Assembly: GCF_029167625.1 (NCBI RefSeq)
Contig: NZ_CP119145.1
Coordinates: 5,952,001 to 6,016,000 of the forward strand
Direction: 5' to 3'
DNA length: 64,000 bases
DNA from: Streptomyces sp. AM 4-1-1
GTDB lineage: Bacteria > Actinomycetota > Actinomycetes > Streptomycetales > Streptomycetaceae
The notes below the pieces were generated by a model, which did not search any database, was not told where the DNA came from, and was given only the letters and a program-made list of their open reading frames with translations. The position numbers were made by a program, and so were the translations under genes. Position 1 is the stretch's first letter. Each line of letters begins with the position of its first letter. This document shows positions 1-8,048 of this stretch, one piece after another.

Positions 1-15
1 GCAAGACGAAGTGGG

Positions 16-1200
16 TTGATACACATGTTCCGCGTTCACGATCCATTCCTGCGCGCGCAGTTGGCGATCGCCGCCCTGTTCTGTTCGCTCGGCTTCCAGT
101 ACGCCACCTGGGCGGCACGGATTCCCGCGATCAAGGCGGACCTCGGCCTGACGGCGGCGGAGGTCGGCTTGTTGCTGATGGCCACCGGCGTGGGCGCGGC
201 AGTTTCGTTTCCGCTGGTGGCGGTGCTGATGAAGCGGCTGGGCTCGCAGCACCTCGCGCTGCTGTCGGCCCTCTTCCTCGCCGCACTGCTCTTCGCGCTG
301 GCCGAGGCGCCGAACTACCCGGTCGCCCTGCTGGTGATGTGCCTCGACGGGGTCGCGGTCGGTGGCCTGAACGTCGCCATGAACGCGCAGGGCGCCGCGC
401 TGGAGGTGAAGTACTCGCGGAACGCCATGGCCAGGCTGCACGCGACGTTCAGCGGTGGCTCCCTGCTGGCCGCGCTCCTGGCCTCCGGGGTGAACGCGCT
501 CACCTCGACCGTGGTCGTGCACTTCGGTGTCGCCGCCGTCCTGCTGCTCCTGCTGCTCGCGTACGCCAGGACCGGGCTGCTCACGGACGATCGGCCCGCC
601 GAGCGCAAGGAGAAGGAGGAGAAGGAGGGGAAGGAGAAGAGCGGCAGCCGGTGGACCGTACCGTCCCGTCTGACGTTGTGGATGTGCGCGGCGATGGCGT
701 TCGGCACGGTGGTCGAGGGCTCCATGAACGACTGGTCGGCCCTCTACATGAAGGACGTCGTCGAGGCTTCCGCGGAGCTGGCGCCCATGGGCATCGCCGT
801 GGTCTCCGGGATGATGGTGCTGGCCCGTCTCTTCGCCGACGGCTGGCGCAGCCGCTGGGGTGACGGACGGATCGTCCGCGTCGGCAGTCTGCTGGCCGGT
901 CTCGGCCTGGCGCTCGCGCTGCTGGCCGGTGGAGTGGTGCCCGCCCTGATCGGGTTCGCCTGCGTCGGGCTGGGCATCGCGGCCGTGACCCCGTGCGTGT
1001 ACGTGGCGGCGGCGGGACAGGGTTCGGACTCACTGACCCTGGTCGCCGCCATGGGCACCACGGGCCTGCTGGCCGGGCCGCCGGTCATCGGGTTCATAGC
1101 GAGCGGCAGCAGTCTGGTGTGGGGGCTGGGCGCGGTCGCGCTGTCGGCGGTCGTCGTCTCGCTGTGCAGCACACAGATCCGCTGGACGGCGACCGCCTGA
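16..1200 (+). CDS. MFS transporter (YbjJ-like)
   Basis: Predicted 394-residue, 12-helix major facilitator protein of the inner membrane, probably a drug or small-molecule exporter. It opens with a helix around residues 13-30 and a short loop carrying a WAARIPAIK segment typical of the YbjJ-type branch. A charged Lys/Glu-rich central loop (about residues 195-215) separates the two six-helix halves. Two starts are possible, ATG at 16 and ATG at 25. Too little upstream sequence is available to see the promoter. The stop codon abuts a 161-bp repeat element. Substrate is unknown; family assignment is firm, function is inferred only from the family. Confidence 0.85.
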   Translation: MIHMFRVHDPFLRAQLAIAALFCSLGFQYATWAARIPAIKADLGLTAAEVGLLLMATGVGAAVSFPLVAVLMKRLGSQHLALLSALFLAALLFALAEAPNYPVALLVMCLDGVAVGGLNVAMNAQGAALEVKYSRNAMARLHATFSGGSLLAALLASGVNALTSTVVVHFGVAAVLLLLLLAYARTGLLTDDRPAERKEKEEKEGKEKSGSRWTVPSRLTLWMCAAMAFGTVVEGSMNDWSALYMKDVVEASAELAPMGIAVVSGMMVLARLFADGWRSRWGDGRIVRVGSLLAGLGLALALLAGGVVPALIGFACVGLGIAAVTPCVYVAAAGQGSDSLTLVAAMGTTGLLAGPPVIGFIASGSSLVWGLGAVALSAVVVSLCSTQIRWTATA

Positions 1201-1361
1201 GGGCTGTCCCGCTAATTCCTGGTGGGCGCGCGACGACAGCTACGGCACCTCGCGGCGTTGTCGGAACGTCCCCATGCATCCAGTACGAGGACGCCCCTCC
1301 GCCTCGCGACGCACCACATCTGACGCCGCACGCTGATCCACCACGGATCGCGGGACAGCCC
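1201..1361. mobile_element. MITE-like element 1 (161 bp)
   Basis: Starts directly after the MFS stop codon. It is bounded by a perfect 12-bp inverted repeat, GGGCTGTCCCGC (1201-1212) and GCGGGACAGCCC (1350-1361). No ORF of its own is convincing. An internal core, GCACCTCGCGGCGTTGTCG (1245-1263) followed about 30 bp later by CCCTCCGCCTCGCG, recurs at nearly the same offset in the element at 25751-25916. The TIR sequence resembles ends of Streptomyces IS elements as I recall them, so non-autonomous mobilisation is inferred. Confidence 0.6.
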
Positions 1362-1426
1362 TTCGGGCCGTCGGGAAGAGTGCGGTGTCACTCCGGCGGT
1401 ACGGTGAGCGGTTCCGCCATCGGTGT

Positions 1427-1460
1427 CCGGGGCGTCGGCGTGATCACGCCGACGCCCCGG
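1427..1460. terminator. 34-bp perfect palindrome, bidirectional terminator
   Basis: CCGGGGCGTCGGCGTGA followed by its exact reverse complement gives a 15-bp GC-rich stem with a 4-nt loop. It lies 29 bp past the ferredoxin stop (minus strand) and also downstream of the convergent MFS gene, so it can end both transcripts. There is no U-tract, as is usual in this genus. Confidence 0.7.
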
Positions 1461-1488
1461 CGGCATGTCCGCCGGGACGTCCGCCCGG

Positions 1489-1677
1489 TCACTCCAGTGT
1501 GATCGCCCCCACGGGACAGGCACGCGCCGCCTCCCCGGTCATCGGGCCCTCGACGGCGTCCTCGTGCCCCGGCAACAGAGCGCTGAGGCCGTCGTCGTCC
1601 TGGGTGAAGACCTTCGGAGCGGTCAGGGCGCACTGGCCGGCGCCGATGCACACGTCCGTGTCGATACTGATCTGCAT
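1489..1677 (-). CDS. [3Fe-4S] ferredoxin, P450 partner
   Basis: 62-residue ferredoxin. The cluster ligands are visible as C10-(x5)-C16 and C54-P55. The second Cys of a 4Fe motif is absent, so a [3Fe-4S] cluster is expected. It should carry electrons from an NAD(P)H-ferredoxin reductase to the P450 encoded just upstream on the same strand (P450 stop 1731, ferredoxin start 1677). This matches the soyC-soyB arrangement of CYP105 loci. The ATG at 1677 is preceded by AGGAAAGGAA at good spacing; the longer upstream extension only reads back into the P450 gene and is rejected. No reductase gene is present in the window. Confidence 0.92.
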   Translation of the reverse strand: MQISIDTDVCIGAGQCALTAPKVFTQDDDGLSALLPGHEDAVEGPMTGEAARACPVGAITLE

Positions 1678-1694
1678 CGCGAGTGGTTCCTTTC

Positions 1695-1710
1695 CTGAGG
1701 GCTGTCCCGT
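1695..1710. repeat. Solo copy of MITE 1 terminal sequence
   Basis: CCTGAGGGCTGTCCCG here is identical to the 16 bp at 1196-1211, which spans the MFS stop and the left end of the 161-bp element. It lies in the 53-bp gap between the P450 stop and the ferredoxin start. It may be a footprint or a solo terminal repeat; chance is possible because it is short. Confidence 0.4.
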
Positions 1711-1730
1711 GGTCCCCGGCCGGTGCGCGG

Positions 1731-2930
1731 TCACCACGACACGGGCAGTTCGAGCATGCCCTGGAGCGTGTCGCCCGGCTTGAAGGGGATGTCGTCGGCG
1801 GGCGCCGCCAGTCGCAGCCCCGGCAGCCGGGTGAAGAGGGAGCGCAGCGCGATCTCGATCTCGGCCCGCGCCAGGTTCTGGCCGAGGCACTGGTGGACGC
1901 CGAAGCCGAAGGCGACGTGATGGCGCGCCTCCCGGCCCAGGTCCAGTCGGTCCGGTGACGGGTAGGTGGCCTCGTCGCGGTTGATCACCGACGCGGCCAG
2001 CGCGATGCCGTCACCGGCCCGGATCGTCACTCCACCGATCTCGATGTCCTCCATGGCCAGCCGGGCCATGCTGTCCGCGATGGACAGGTACCGCAGCAAC
2101 TCCTCGACGGCGGACGGCATCAGGTCCTCCGACTCGCGCAACCTGGCCAGCTCCGCCGGATGCTGGAGGAGCGTGAAGGTGCCCAGCGAGATCATGTTCG
2201 CGGTCGTCTCATGGCCCGCGACCAGCAGGATCTGGGACAACTGGACGAGTTCTTCCCGGTCGATGTCCCCGTCGGCGAGCTGACGGGCGATCAGTTCGTC
2301 CAGCAGTCCCTCACCGGTGTTCTTCTGTTTGCTGTCGATCAGTACCCGGAAGTAGTCGTCGAGCGCGTCGCGCGCCGAGTCGATGTCGGCGGCCGACGGC
2401 CCCCGCAGCAGCTTGCGCGACTGCTCCTCGAAGAACTCGTGGTCGGCGTACGGGACACCGAGCAGCGTACAGATCACCATCGAGGGGACGGGCAGTGCGA
2501 AGTCGGTGACCAGGTCGGTGGGCGGCCCCTGCTCGATCATCGCGTCCAGCAGCCGGTCCACGGTCTCCTGGATGCGTGGCCGCAGCGCCGCGGTCCGCTT
2601 GAGGGTGAAGCTCGGGATCAGCATGCGGCGTTGGACGTTGTGCTCGGGATCGTCGAGCCCGACCAGTGCGACACGTCGTCTGGTCGCGGCGACCCGTTCG
2701 TTGAAGAGGGGGAAGTCCGGGTTCTCCCGGGCGGACGACAGCCGCTTGTCCACCAGCAGCGCGCGGGCCTCGGCGTGCCCGGTGACGAGCCACACCCTGC
2801 GGCCGTCGAAGAGCGTCGCGAGCGAGAGCGGTCGCCGGGGCCCGTCCTCGGGCCGTGGGCGGTACCCCGTGGGCGGGTGATAGGGACAGGTGCGGTCCTG
2901 CGGGAAGGAGACGGTCTCGGTCTCTGACAT
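1731..2930 (-). CDS. Cytochrome P450, CYP105-like
   Basis: 399-residue soluble class I P450. Visible landmarks are the I-helix AGHETT (oxygen activation), the K-helix EELLRY (ExxR), and the heme loop FGFGVHQCLGQNLAR with the proximal Cys. The N-terminal TCPYHPP segment and overall sequence resemble CYP105 (broad xenobiotic and macrolide hydroxylation), but the subfamily needs a database comparison. ATG at 2930 is chosen because GAGG lies 6 nt upstream; a GTG at 2942 has no ribosome site. Co-transcribed with the ferredoxin. An imperfect palindrome about 50 bp upstream is a candidate operator. Confidence 0.93.
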   Translation of the reverse strand: MSETETVSFPQDRTCPYHPPTGYRPRPEDGPRRPLSLATLFDGRRVWLVTGHAEARALLVDKRLSSARENPDFPLFNERVAATRRRVALVGLDDPEHNVQRRMLIPSFTLKRTAALRPRIQETVDRLLDAMIEQGPPTDLVTDFALPVPSMVICTLLGVPYADHEFFEEQSRKLLRGPSAADIDSARDALDDYFRVLIDSKQKNTGEGLLDELIARQLADGDIDREELVQLSQILLVAGHETTANMISLGTFTLLQHPAELARLRESEDLMPSAVEELLRYLSIADSMARLAMEDIEIGGVTIRAGDGIALAASVINRDEATYPSPDRLDLGREARHHVAFGFGVHQCLGQNLARAEIEIALRSLFTRLPGLRLAAPADDIPFKPGDTLQGMLELPVSW

Positions 2931-2979
2931 GGCGGGCCTCACAGACGGGAGGGGAGGATTCCTACCGGTCCCTGCCCAC

Positions 2980-2998
2980 TAGATGCCTCAGACACCTA
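2980..2998. promoter_or_regulatory. Imperfect palindrome upstream of the P450
   Basis: TAGATGCC-TCA-GACACCTA: 8-bp arms match at 6 of 8 positions around a 3-nt centre, in a locally AT-richer stretch. It sits 50 bp upstream of the P450 start, a position suited to a TetR- or MarR-type repressor site. No regulator gene is adjacent. Confidence 0.35.
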
Positions 2999-3079
2999 AT
3001 TGGTCTACGCGATGTTCGGCCAACTGTGGTGCCGTCCCGTGGGGTTGTTCCGCGGGGTTGCTCCGCGACCCCCGCGCCC

Positions 3080-3113
3080 GGCGCGGCCGGAACGCGCACC
3101 GTCCGGCCGCGCC
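3080..3113 (-). terminator. Terminator after the LPMO gene
   Basis: GGCGCGGCCGGA and TCCGGCCGCGCC form a perfect 12-bp stem around a 10-nt loop, about 70 bp past the LPMO stop. It insulates the P450 promoter from the LPMO transcript. Confidence 0.7.
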
Positions 3114-3182
3114 TGAGGGCGCGACCGGACGGAGGCGGCGGCTGTGTGCGTGGGGCAGCGTGCGGCGGGAGCGGACCGCCCG

Positions 3183-3773
3183 TCAGAACTTCACGTCGGA
3201 GCAGGCGTAGAAGGCGTTACCGGTGTCCGCGACCGTCCACACGCCGAGGATCAGGTGCTTGCCGGACTTCTGGGGCAGCGTGCCGGTGTGGGTCACCGTG
3301 TTGCCCGGCAGGCGGCCGCCGAACGGCACGGTCAGGAACGGCTGCGGGTCCAGGTCGGCCCTGGTCAGCGGCTTGGCGGGGTTGTACCCGTCCTTGGTGA
3401 TGTAGTAGCGGAAGTCGGTCGTGGCGTGCCGGGCGGAGATCCGCCAGCTGAAGGTGTAGTTCTGGCCGGCGCTGACGTTGGTGGCGGGCCAGTTCCCGCT
3501 GCGCGGGTCGTCCAGCTCGGAGAAGCGGCCGTTGCCGCCCGCGCAGATGAGGCCGTCGGCGGGGCCCTTGCTGGGGAAGCCCTTGGGGCCCTCGACGCTC
3601 GGGGGCTCCCACTGGATCTGGCCGCAGCCGCGTACGGTGCCGTTGCCGCACAGCTGCTGCCTGCTGATGGGGGAGTCGGTGTAGCCGTGGCCCTGCGCAC
3701 TGCCGGATACGGCCAATACGGAGGCGCCGACCATTCCGAGGCCGAGAAGTGTCGAGGTGATCTTCCTGCGCAT
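3183..3773 (-). CDS. Secreted AA10 lytic polysaccharide monooxygenase
   Basis: 196 residues. A classic signal peptide (MRRK, hydrophobic helix, SAQG) precedes HGYTDSP, so the mature protein begins with the His that forms the copper histidine brace. The rest shows AA10 features: paired cysteines (LCGNGTVRGC), PADGLICAGG, the second brace His in SARHATTDF, and the C-terminal YACSDVKF. It oxidatively cleaves crystalline polysaccharide, most likely chitin, outside the cell. It is single-domain with no carbohydrate-binding module. A DasR-like site lies 68 bp upstream, supporting control by GlcNAc metabolism. Chitin versus cellulose specificity is inferred from the regulatory site, not from sequence alone. 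Confidence 0.95.
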   Translation of the reverse strand: MRRKITSTLLGLGMVGASVLAVSGSAQGHGYTDSPISRQQLCGNGTVRGCGQIQWEPPSVEGPKGFPSKGPADGLICAGGNGRFSELDDPRSGNWPATNVSAGQNYTFSWRISARHATTDFRYYITKDGYNPAKPLTRADLDPQPFLTVPFGGRLPGNTVTHTGTLPQKSGKHLILGVWTVADTGNAFYACSDVKF

Positions 3774-3840
3774 GCTTCGCTCCTGGGGGGTGGGAGTGGG
3801 GGTCGCTGCGGGATGGACGGGGCGTACGCGCTCACCTTGC

Positions 3841-3856
3841 TGCGGTCTAGACCAAC
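3841..3856 (-). promoter_or_regulatory. dre-like DasR operator
   Basis: Reads GTTGGTCTAGACCGCA on the minus strand and contains the palindromic core GGTCTAGACC. DasR sites in chitin and GlcNAc genes have the established consensus ACTGGTCTAGACCACT. It lies 68 bp before the LPMO start codon, where the GntR-family repressor DasR is known to act in chitinase promoters. Confidence 0.8.
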
Positions 3857-4074
3857 TCCGAGATTAGCGGCGCCACTTGGTCATGTCCATACCAGGAATG
3901 GGCTCGGATGTGACCTGGGCCACTGTGTGCGTGTGCGCCCGGGAATGGGGGTTTTCGAACGTCATGCGCACGGTGACGGCCGTCCGGGCGCAGGGACCCC
4001 GCACGGTCCGGGGCGGGACACTGGTTGCGCGGTCCGCGGCGTACTCGCAGGCTGGGGGAGAACAGGGCCGGGGG

Positions 4075-4114
4075 TGACGGCCTCCCCCACGGCAGGGAGT
4101 GGAGGAGGCCGTCA
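4075..4114. terminator. 11-bp stem-loop in the leader of the F420 reductase gene
   Basis: TGACGGCCTCC (4075-4085) pairs exactly with GGAGGCCGTCA (4104-4114) across an 18-nt loop, 43 bp before the next start codon. It could be a leader hairpin or a terminator of an unseen transcript; nothing distinguishes these. Confidence 0.4.
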
Positions 4115-4156
4115 GCGCGTCCATGCCTCACCACGACACCCAGCAGGAGCAGGCGT

Positions 4157-4852
4157 ATGAAGATCGGCATCATCGGCGCCGGAAACATCGGCGGCACCCT
4201 CGCCCGACGGCTGACGGAACTCGGCCATGAGGTCGTGGTCGCCAATTCCAGGGGCCCGCAGACCCTCACCGACCTGGCCGCGGAGACCGGGGCACGGGCG
4301 GTGGCGGCCGAGGACGCTCCGAAGGGGGCGGACCTGGTCGTGGTGACGATTCCCGAGATCAGGGTCCCCGACCTGCCCGCCGGGCTCTTCGACGACGTGT
4401 CCGAGCACCTGATCGTCGTCGACACCGGCAACTACTACCCCCGGCAGCGCGACGGCCGGATCGACGAGATCGAGGAGGGGCTGCCGGAGAGCCGCTGGGC
4501 CGAGAAGCGGTTGCGTCACCCGGTGATCAAGGCGTTCAACAACATCTACGCCCAGCATCTCGGCGACGAAGCCCGTGAGCCCGGAACCCCCGGCCGGATC
4601 GCACTGCCGGTGGCCGGGGACGACGAGCGGGCCAAGGCCGTCGTCATGGAACTGGTGGACGCGCTCGGCTTCGATCCGGTCGACGCGGGGGGCCTCGACG
4701 AGTCGTGGCGGCAGCAGCCGGGGACACCGGTCTACACCACCGATCTGGACGCCGAAGGAGTGCGGCGCGGACTCGCCGAGGCCGGCCGGGACCGTACGGC
4801 GCAGTGGCGGGCCACCCCCGCCAGCCCCGGCACGTTCGACGCGCCCGCCTGA
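4157..4852 (+). CDS. F420-dependent NADP+ oxidoreductase-like protein
   Basis: 231 residues. The N-terminal Rossmann motif GIIGAGNIGGTLARRL and the NSRGP nucleotide-phosphate loop are typical of the NADPH-dependent F420 reductase (Fno-like) family. That family swaps hydride between F420 and NADP. The central FNNIYA segment also fits. Start ATG at 4157 has GGAG about 8 nt upstream; the longer in-frame extension lacks support. It stands alone between the LPMO and the dihydroxyacetone kinase genes. In this genus such proteins may reduce other substrates, so the exact reaction is uncertain. Confidence 0.85.
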   Translation: MKIGIIGAGNIGGTLARRLTELGHEVVVANSRGPQTLTDLAAETGARAVAAEDAPKGADLVVVTIPEIRVPDLPAGLFDDVSEHLIVVDTGNYYPRQRDGRIDEIEEGLPESRWAEKRLRHPVIKAFNNIYAQHLGDEAREPGTPGRIALPVAGDDERAKAVVMELVDALGFDPVDAGGLDESWRQQPGTPVYTTDLDAEGVRRGLAEAGRDRTAQWRATPASPGTFDAPA

Positions 4853-5420
4853 TCCGCGCCGCGCGTCCGCGCCCGGACGGGGGCGGGGACGAGAAGCGGC
4901 CGCACGCGCCGTCGCGGTGCCCGTGCCCGGTGTCCGTACGCGTACCCATGCCCGCGCCGTGTCCGTACGCGTACCCATGCCCGCGCCGTCGTGTGCCCGT
5001 GCCTGTACGCGTGTCCACGGCCGTACGCGTATCCACGCCCGTGCCGTGGCGGGCCCGGGCGGGTGCCACGGCACGGGCGCGTGCCCGTACGTCGTACCCG
5101 TGCGTCCGGCCGTACCGGTGGCCGCTCCGCACCCGTGCCCGTGGCTGTCCTCGTACCGCTCCCGTGCCCGGCCCGCTCGCGCACGGGCCCCGGCACCGCC
5201 CCGGTTCGCGCCTCTTGACCGTCGTCCGCTTCCTCGCCCGGTCGGCCGTCGGCCGAACGGGCGTGTCCCGTGCCGCGTCCCGGTGGCACGGCCGGAAAAC
5301 GCGCGTGGCGCCGGGGTTGAGTTGCCGCCCGTGCCGCTCGCCCCCAGCATGGAGTGACCCGCGCCGCCGGGAAGTCGGTTCGCTCAGCCGCTCGCGGCCT
5401 TGGAGGACGGAGGACCCCGA
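4853..5420. other. 568-bp intergenic region, low-complexity repeats
   Basis: No supportable gene. Long ORFs exist on both strands because the sequence is stop-free, repetitive and extremely GC-rich, but their products are Arg/Pro/Gly- or Thr/Gly/Arg-rich and resemble nothing. Two perfect tandem copies of a 29-bp unit (4931-4959 and 4960-4988), containing CCGTACGCGTACCCATGC, are followed by decaying copies to about 5050. A GGAGGA site at the right end belongs to dhaK. Confidence 0.6.
4931..5050. repeat. 29-bp tandem repeat with degenerate copies
   Basis: Two adjacent identical 29-bp units, then degenerate versions that keep the GTACGCGT core at roughly 30-bp spacing. The TACGCGTA palindromes recur at each unit. 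Function unknown; a variable-number repeat between operons is the simplest reading. Confidence 0.6.
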
Positions 5421-6419
5421 ATGGTCTCGTACTTCGAGAACAGCACCGATGCACTGGTGCCGGACGCCCTGGCCGGTTTCGCCCGTGCCCATGCCGATCT
5501 CGTCACCTACGACACCGGTCACGGCTACTTCACCGCACGGCACACGGCGAAGGCCCGGCGGGTGGCTCTGCTCTCCGGGGGCGGCTCGGGCCACGAACCG
5601 CTGCACGTCGGATTCGTCGGCGCGGGGATGCTCGACGCCGCGTGTCCGGGCCGGGTCTTCGCCTCACCGCACAACCGGCAGGTGTACCAGGCGTCCCTGG
5701 CGGTCGCCCGGTCCGAGGGCGTCCTGCACATCGTGAAGAACTACACCGGCGACCGGATCAACTTCGGCATCGCCGCCGAACGCCTGGCCCACCACGACAT
5801 CCCCTGTGAACGCGTCCTCGTCGACGACGACCTGGCCTCCGACTCGGCGGACATCGCCTCGGGCCGTCGGGGCACGGGCGGCACGGTGCTCATCGAGAAG
5901 ATCCTCGGCGCCGCCGCGGACACCGGCATGGGACTGCGGGAACTGGCCGACCTCGGCGCCGCCCTGGCGGAACGCTGCCGCACCCTGGCCGTCGCATCCG
6001 CCGCCCACACCGCGCCGACCACCGGGAGACCGGCGTTCGAGCTGCCGGCGCACGAGCTGGAGTACGGCGTCGGCATACACGGCGAGCGCGCCGATCACAC
6101 CCGGCGGCACGGGTCCGTCGGGTCGCTGGTCGAGGAGATGACGGACGCGCTGCTGGCGGCGCTCGGCCCCGGGCCGGACGACTCGGTGATCGCGCTGGTC
6201 AACGGACTGGGTTCGGTCACCCCGCTGGAGCTGTACGGGATCTTCGGGGAGCTGGGCCGGGTGCTCGACGCCCGGGGGACCGGACTCGCCCGTTCCCTCA
6301 TCGGCGACTACGTCACGGCCCTGGACATGCGGGGCTTCTCCCTCACCCTGCTCGTGGCCGACGCCCGGGTGCTGGACTTCTACGAGGCGCCCGTCCGCAC
6401 GGCGGCGCTGTGCTGGTGA
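5421..6419 (+). CDS. dhaK: Dihydroxyacetone kinase subunit DhaK
   Basis: 332 residues, close to the usual 330-356. The substrate-binding loop GGGSGHEP is at about 53-60. The His that binds dihydroxyacetone covalently as a hemiaminal is in YGVGIHGE (about H220). DhaK holds the ketose while DhaL delivers phosphate, forming dihydroxyacetone phosphate for glycolysis. ATG at 5421 follows GGAGGA at good spacing. dhaL lies 61 bp downstream on the same strand. Start choice and identity are firm. Confidence 0.95.
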   Translation: MVSYFENSTDALVPDALAGFARAHADLVTYDTGHGYFTARHTAKARRVALLSGGGSGHEPLHVGFVGAGMLDAACPGRVFASPHNRQVYQASLAVARSEGVLHIVKNYTGDRINFGIAAERLAHHDIPCERVLVDDDLASDSADIASGRRGTGGTVLIEKILGAAADTGMGLRELADLGAALAERCRTLAVASAAHTAPTTGRPAFELPAHELEYGVGIHGERADHTRRHGSVGSLVEEMTDALLAALGPGPDDSVIALVNGLGSVTPLELYGIFGELGRVLDARGTGLARSLIGDYVTALDMRGFSLTLLVADARVLDFYEAPVRTAALCW

Positions 6420-6480
6420 CCGGGCGAACGGCGAAGCCCGGGGACCGGGGAACCGGAAAACCGGGGAACAGGAGTAGGAC

Positions 6481-7155
6481 GTGACGACGAACGAGACCTT
6501 CGACGGGGCGTACACGAGTGGCTGGATGCACCGCTTCGCCGACTCGGCGTACGCCACCGAGACCGAACTCACCGCCCTCGACCAACGGGTCGGCGACGGC
6601 GACTTCGGCATCAACCTGAGCGCCGGTGTGCGGGCCGCACTGCGCCTCTTCGACCGGGGCGGCAGTCACGAGAAGGCGTCGGAGCCGCTGGAGACGGTGG
6701 CCACCGCCTTCCTCGACGAGATAGGCGGGACCAGCGGTCCTCTCTTCGGGCTGCTGTTCCAGGCGCTGGGAGCGGCCGTCGCCGCCTCCGGCACCACACT
6801 GACCACCGCCGGCCTCGCCGAGGGTACGGAGGAGGGGCTGGCCGCCATCCGCCGGGTGGGCGAGGCGGCGCCCGGGGACAAGACACTGGTGGACGCGCTG
6901 ACCCCGGCGGCCCGGTCGCTGCGCGCCGAACCGGCGGACAGTCCGCCCGACCGCGCGCTGGCCGCGGCGGCGGACGCGGCGTGGCAGGGAGTGCGGGACA
7001 CGGCCCGGCTGCGGGCGCGGATGGGGCGGGCGAGCTATCTGGGCGACCGGGTGACGGGTGTGCCGGACCCGGGAGCGGTCGGTATCGCCCTGCTCTTCGC
7101 CTCGGCCGGAGGCACCGTCCACAGCCTTGAACCGTATCTGCGCGGCGACGGATGA
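6481..7155 (+). CDS. dhaL: Dihydroxyacetone kinase subunit DhaL
   Basis: 224 residues starting at GTG 6481, preceded by AGGAG. The nucleotide/metal site LDQRVGDGDFGINL (D34, D39, D41) is intact, and the GTSGPLFG loop is present. In PTS-type kinases DhaL carries a bound ADP that is rephosphorylated by DhaM; in ATP-type enzymes DhaK and DhaL are fused. Here K and L are separate, the PTS-type arrangement, yet no dhaM follows: the next gene is convergent. The phosphoryl donor must be encoded elsewhere. Confidence 0.93.
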   Translation: MTTNETFDGAYTSGWMHRFADSAYATETELTALDQRVGDGDFGINLSAGVRAALRLFDRGGSHEKASEPLETVATAFLDEIGGTSGPLFGLLFQALGAAVAASGTTLTTAGLAEGTEEGLAAIRRVGEAAPGDKTLVDALTPAARSLRAEPADSPPDRALAAAADAAWQGVRDTARLRARMGRASYLGDRVTGVPDPGAVGIALLFASAGGTVHSLEPYLRGDG

Positions 7156-7295
7156 CACGTCGACAGGTGACGTGACGAGGTGTCGTGACGCCAGGTGAGG
7201 CGGCGACGGACGGCGTGGCGACGGATCACGTGGCGCCGGGTGGCGCCGGGCCGTCGTCGAGAGCGCCGAACCGGAGCCCGGTGCGTGACCCGGGA

Positions 7296-7342
7296 CCCGG
7301 TGCGCGCCGCTCCCGGCCACCACGGGAGCGGCACGCACCGGG
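7296..7342. terminator. 20-bp stem terminator between dhaL and the HAD gene
   Basis: CCCGGTGCGCGCCGCTCCCG (7296-7315) pairs with 7323-7342 at 19 of 20 positions around a 7-nt loop. It lies between convergent genes and just past the HAD stop, so it probably serves both directions. Confidence 0.75.
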
Positions 7343-7346
7343 CGTC

Positions 7347-8048
7347 TCATCGGCCGGCGGGCCGTGCCTCCGCGGTGACCCGGGAGCGGGCCCAGGCCAG
7401 CAGCTCCGGATCACCCAGGGTGCTGACCCAGAGGTCGGCCTGGTCGGCGCCCTGCCCGGCCGGGCGCGGGCCCACGCCCAGCACCCGTAGTCCGGCCCGG
7501 CGGGCCGAGTCGATGCCGGTCAGGGAGTCCTCGACCGCCATCGCCGTCTCGGGAGCCACCCCGCAGAGACGGGCCGCGGTCGCGTAGACGTCCGGTTCGG
7601 GCTTCGGCCGCACTCCGTCGCCCGGGACGACGACATGGGCGAAGTGGCTGAGCAGCCCGGCCCGCGAGAGGCTGGACTCCACCACCTCCAGCGGGCAGTT
7701 GCTGGCGACGGCGAGTGGCAGATGGCCGGCCGCGATCCGCACCAGGGCCGCCGCGCCCGGCATGGTGGCGGGGAATTCGGCGACGAGCGCCGTGAAGTGC
7801 TTGAGGAGCGAGTGGATCATGTCGTCGGCGAGTTCCGGTTTCCCGGTCTCCTCGGCCATGAGCGTTCCGCATTCGGTGTAGTGCACGCCCTTCGCGCGCT
7901 CGGCGAATCCGGGTGCGGGCTTGAGCCCGAATTCGTGGAAGACCCTGTTGCGGGCGTCCTGCCAGTGCCGTTCGGTGTCCATCAGAGTGCCGTCGCAGTC
8001 GAAGACGATGGCTGCCGGGGACCAGGAAAGAATGCGATGAGCTGTCAT
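7347..8048 (-). CDS. HAD-superfamily phosphatase
   Basis: About 233 residues. HAD motif I is FDCDGTLMDTE (nucleophile Asp and general acid Asp), motif II is in AVASNC, and motif III/IV is KPEPD with VEDSLTGIDSARRAG. The alpha-helical cap between motifs I and II marks the beta-PGM/phosphoglycolate phosphatase class. It likely dephosphorylates a sugar phosphate or small phosphoester; which one is not evident. ATG at 8048 is preceded by GGCAGGGA, a weak and close ribosome site. An in-frame start at 8129 would add 27 unconserved residues. Faces dhaL. Confidence 0.85.
   Translation of the reverse strand: MTAHRILSWSPAAIVFDCDGTLMDTERHWQDARNRVFHEFGLKPAPGFAERAKGVHYTECGTLMAEETGKPELADDMIHSLLKHFTALVAEFPATMPGAAALVRIAAGHLPLAVASNCPLEVVESSLSRAGLLSHFAHVVVPGDGVRPKPEPDVYATAARLCGVAPETAMAVEDSLTGIDSARRAGLRVLGVGPRPAGQGADQADLWVSTLGDPELLAWARSRVTAEARPAGR

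Noticed and set aside
4112..5606. Long overlapping ORFs on both strands through the dhaK upstream region
   Set aside because: They arise from stop-free GC-rich repeats, give Arg/Pro/Gly- or Gly/Thr-rich products with no family resemblance, and overlap the F420 reductase and dhaK genes.
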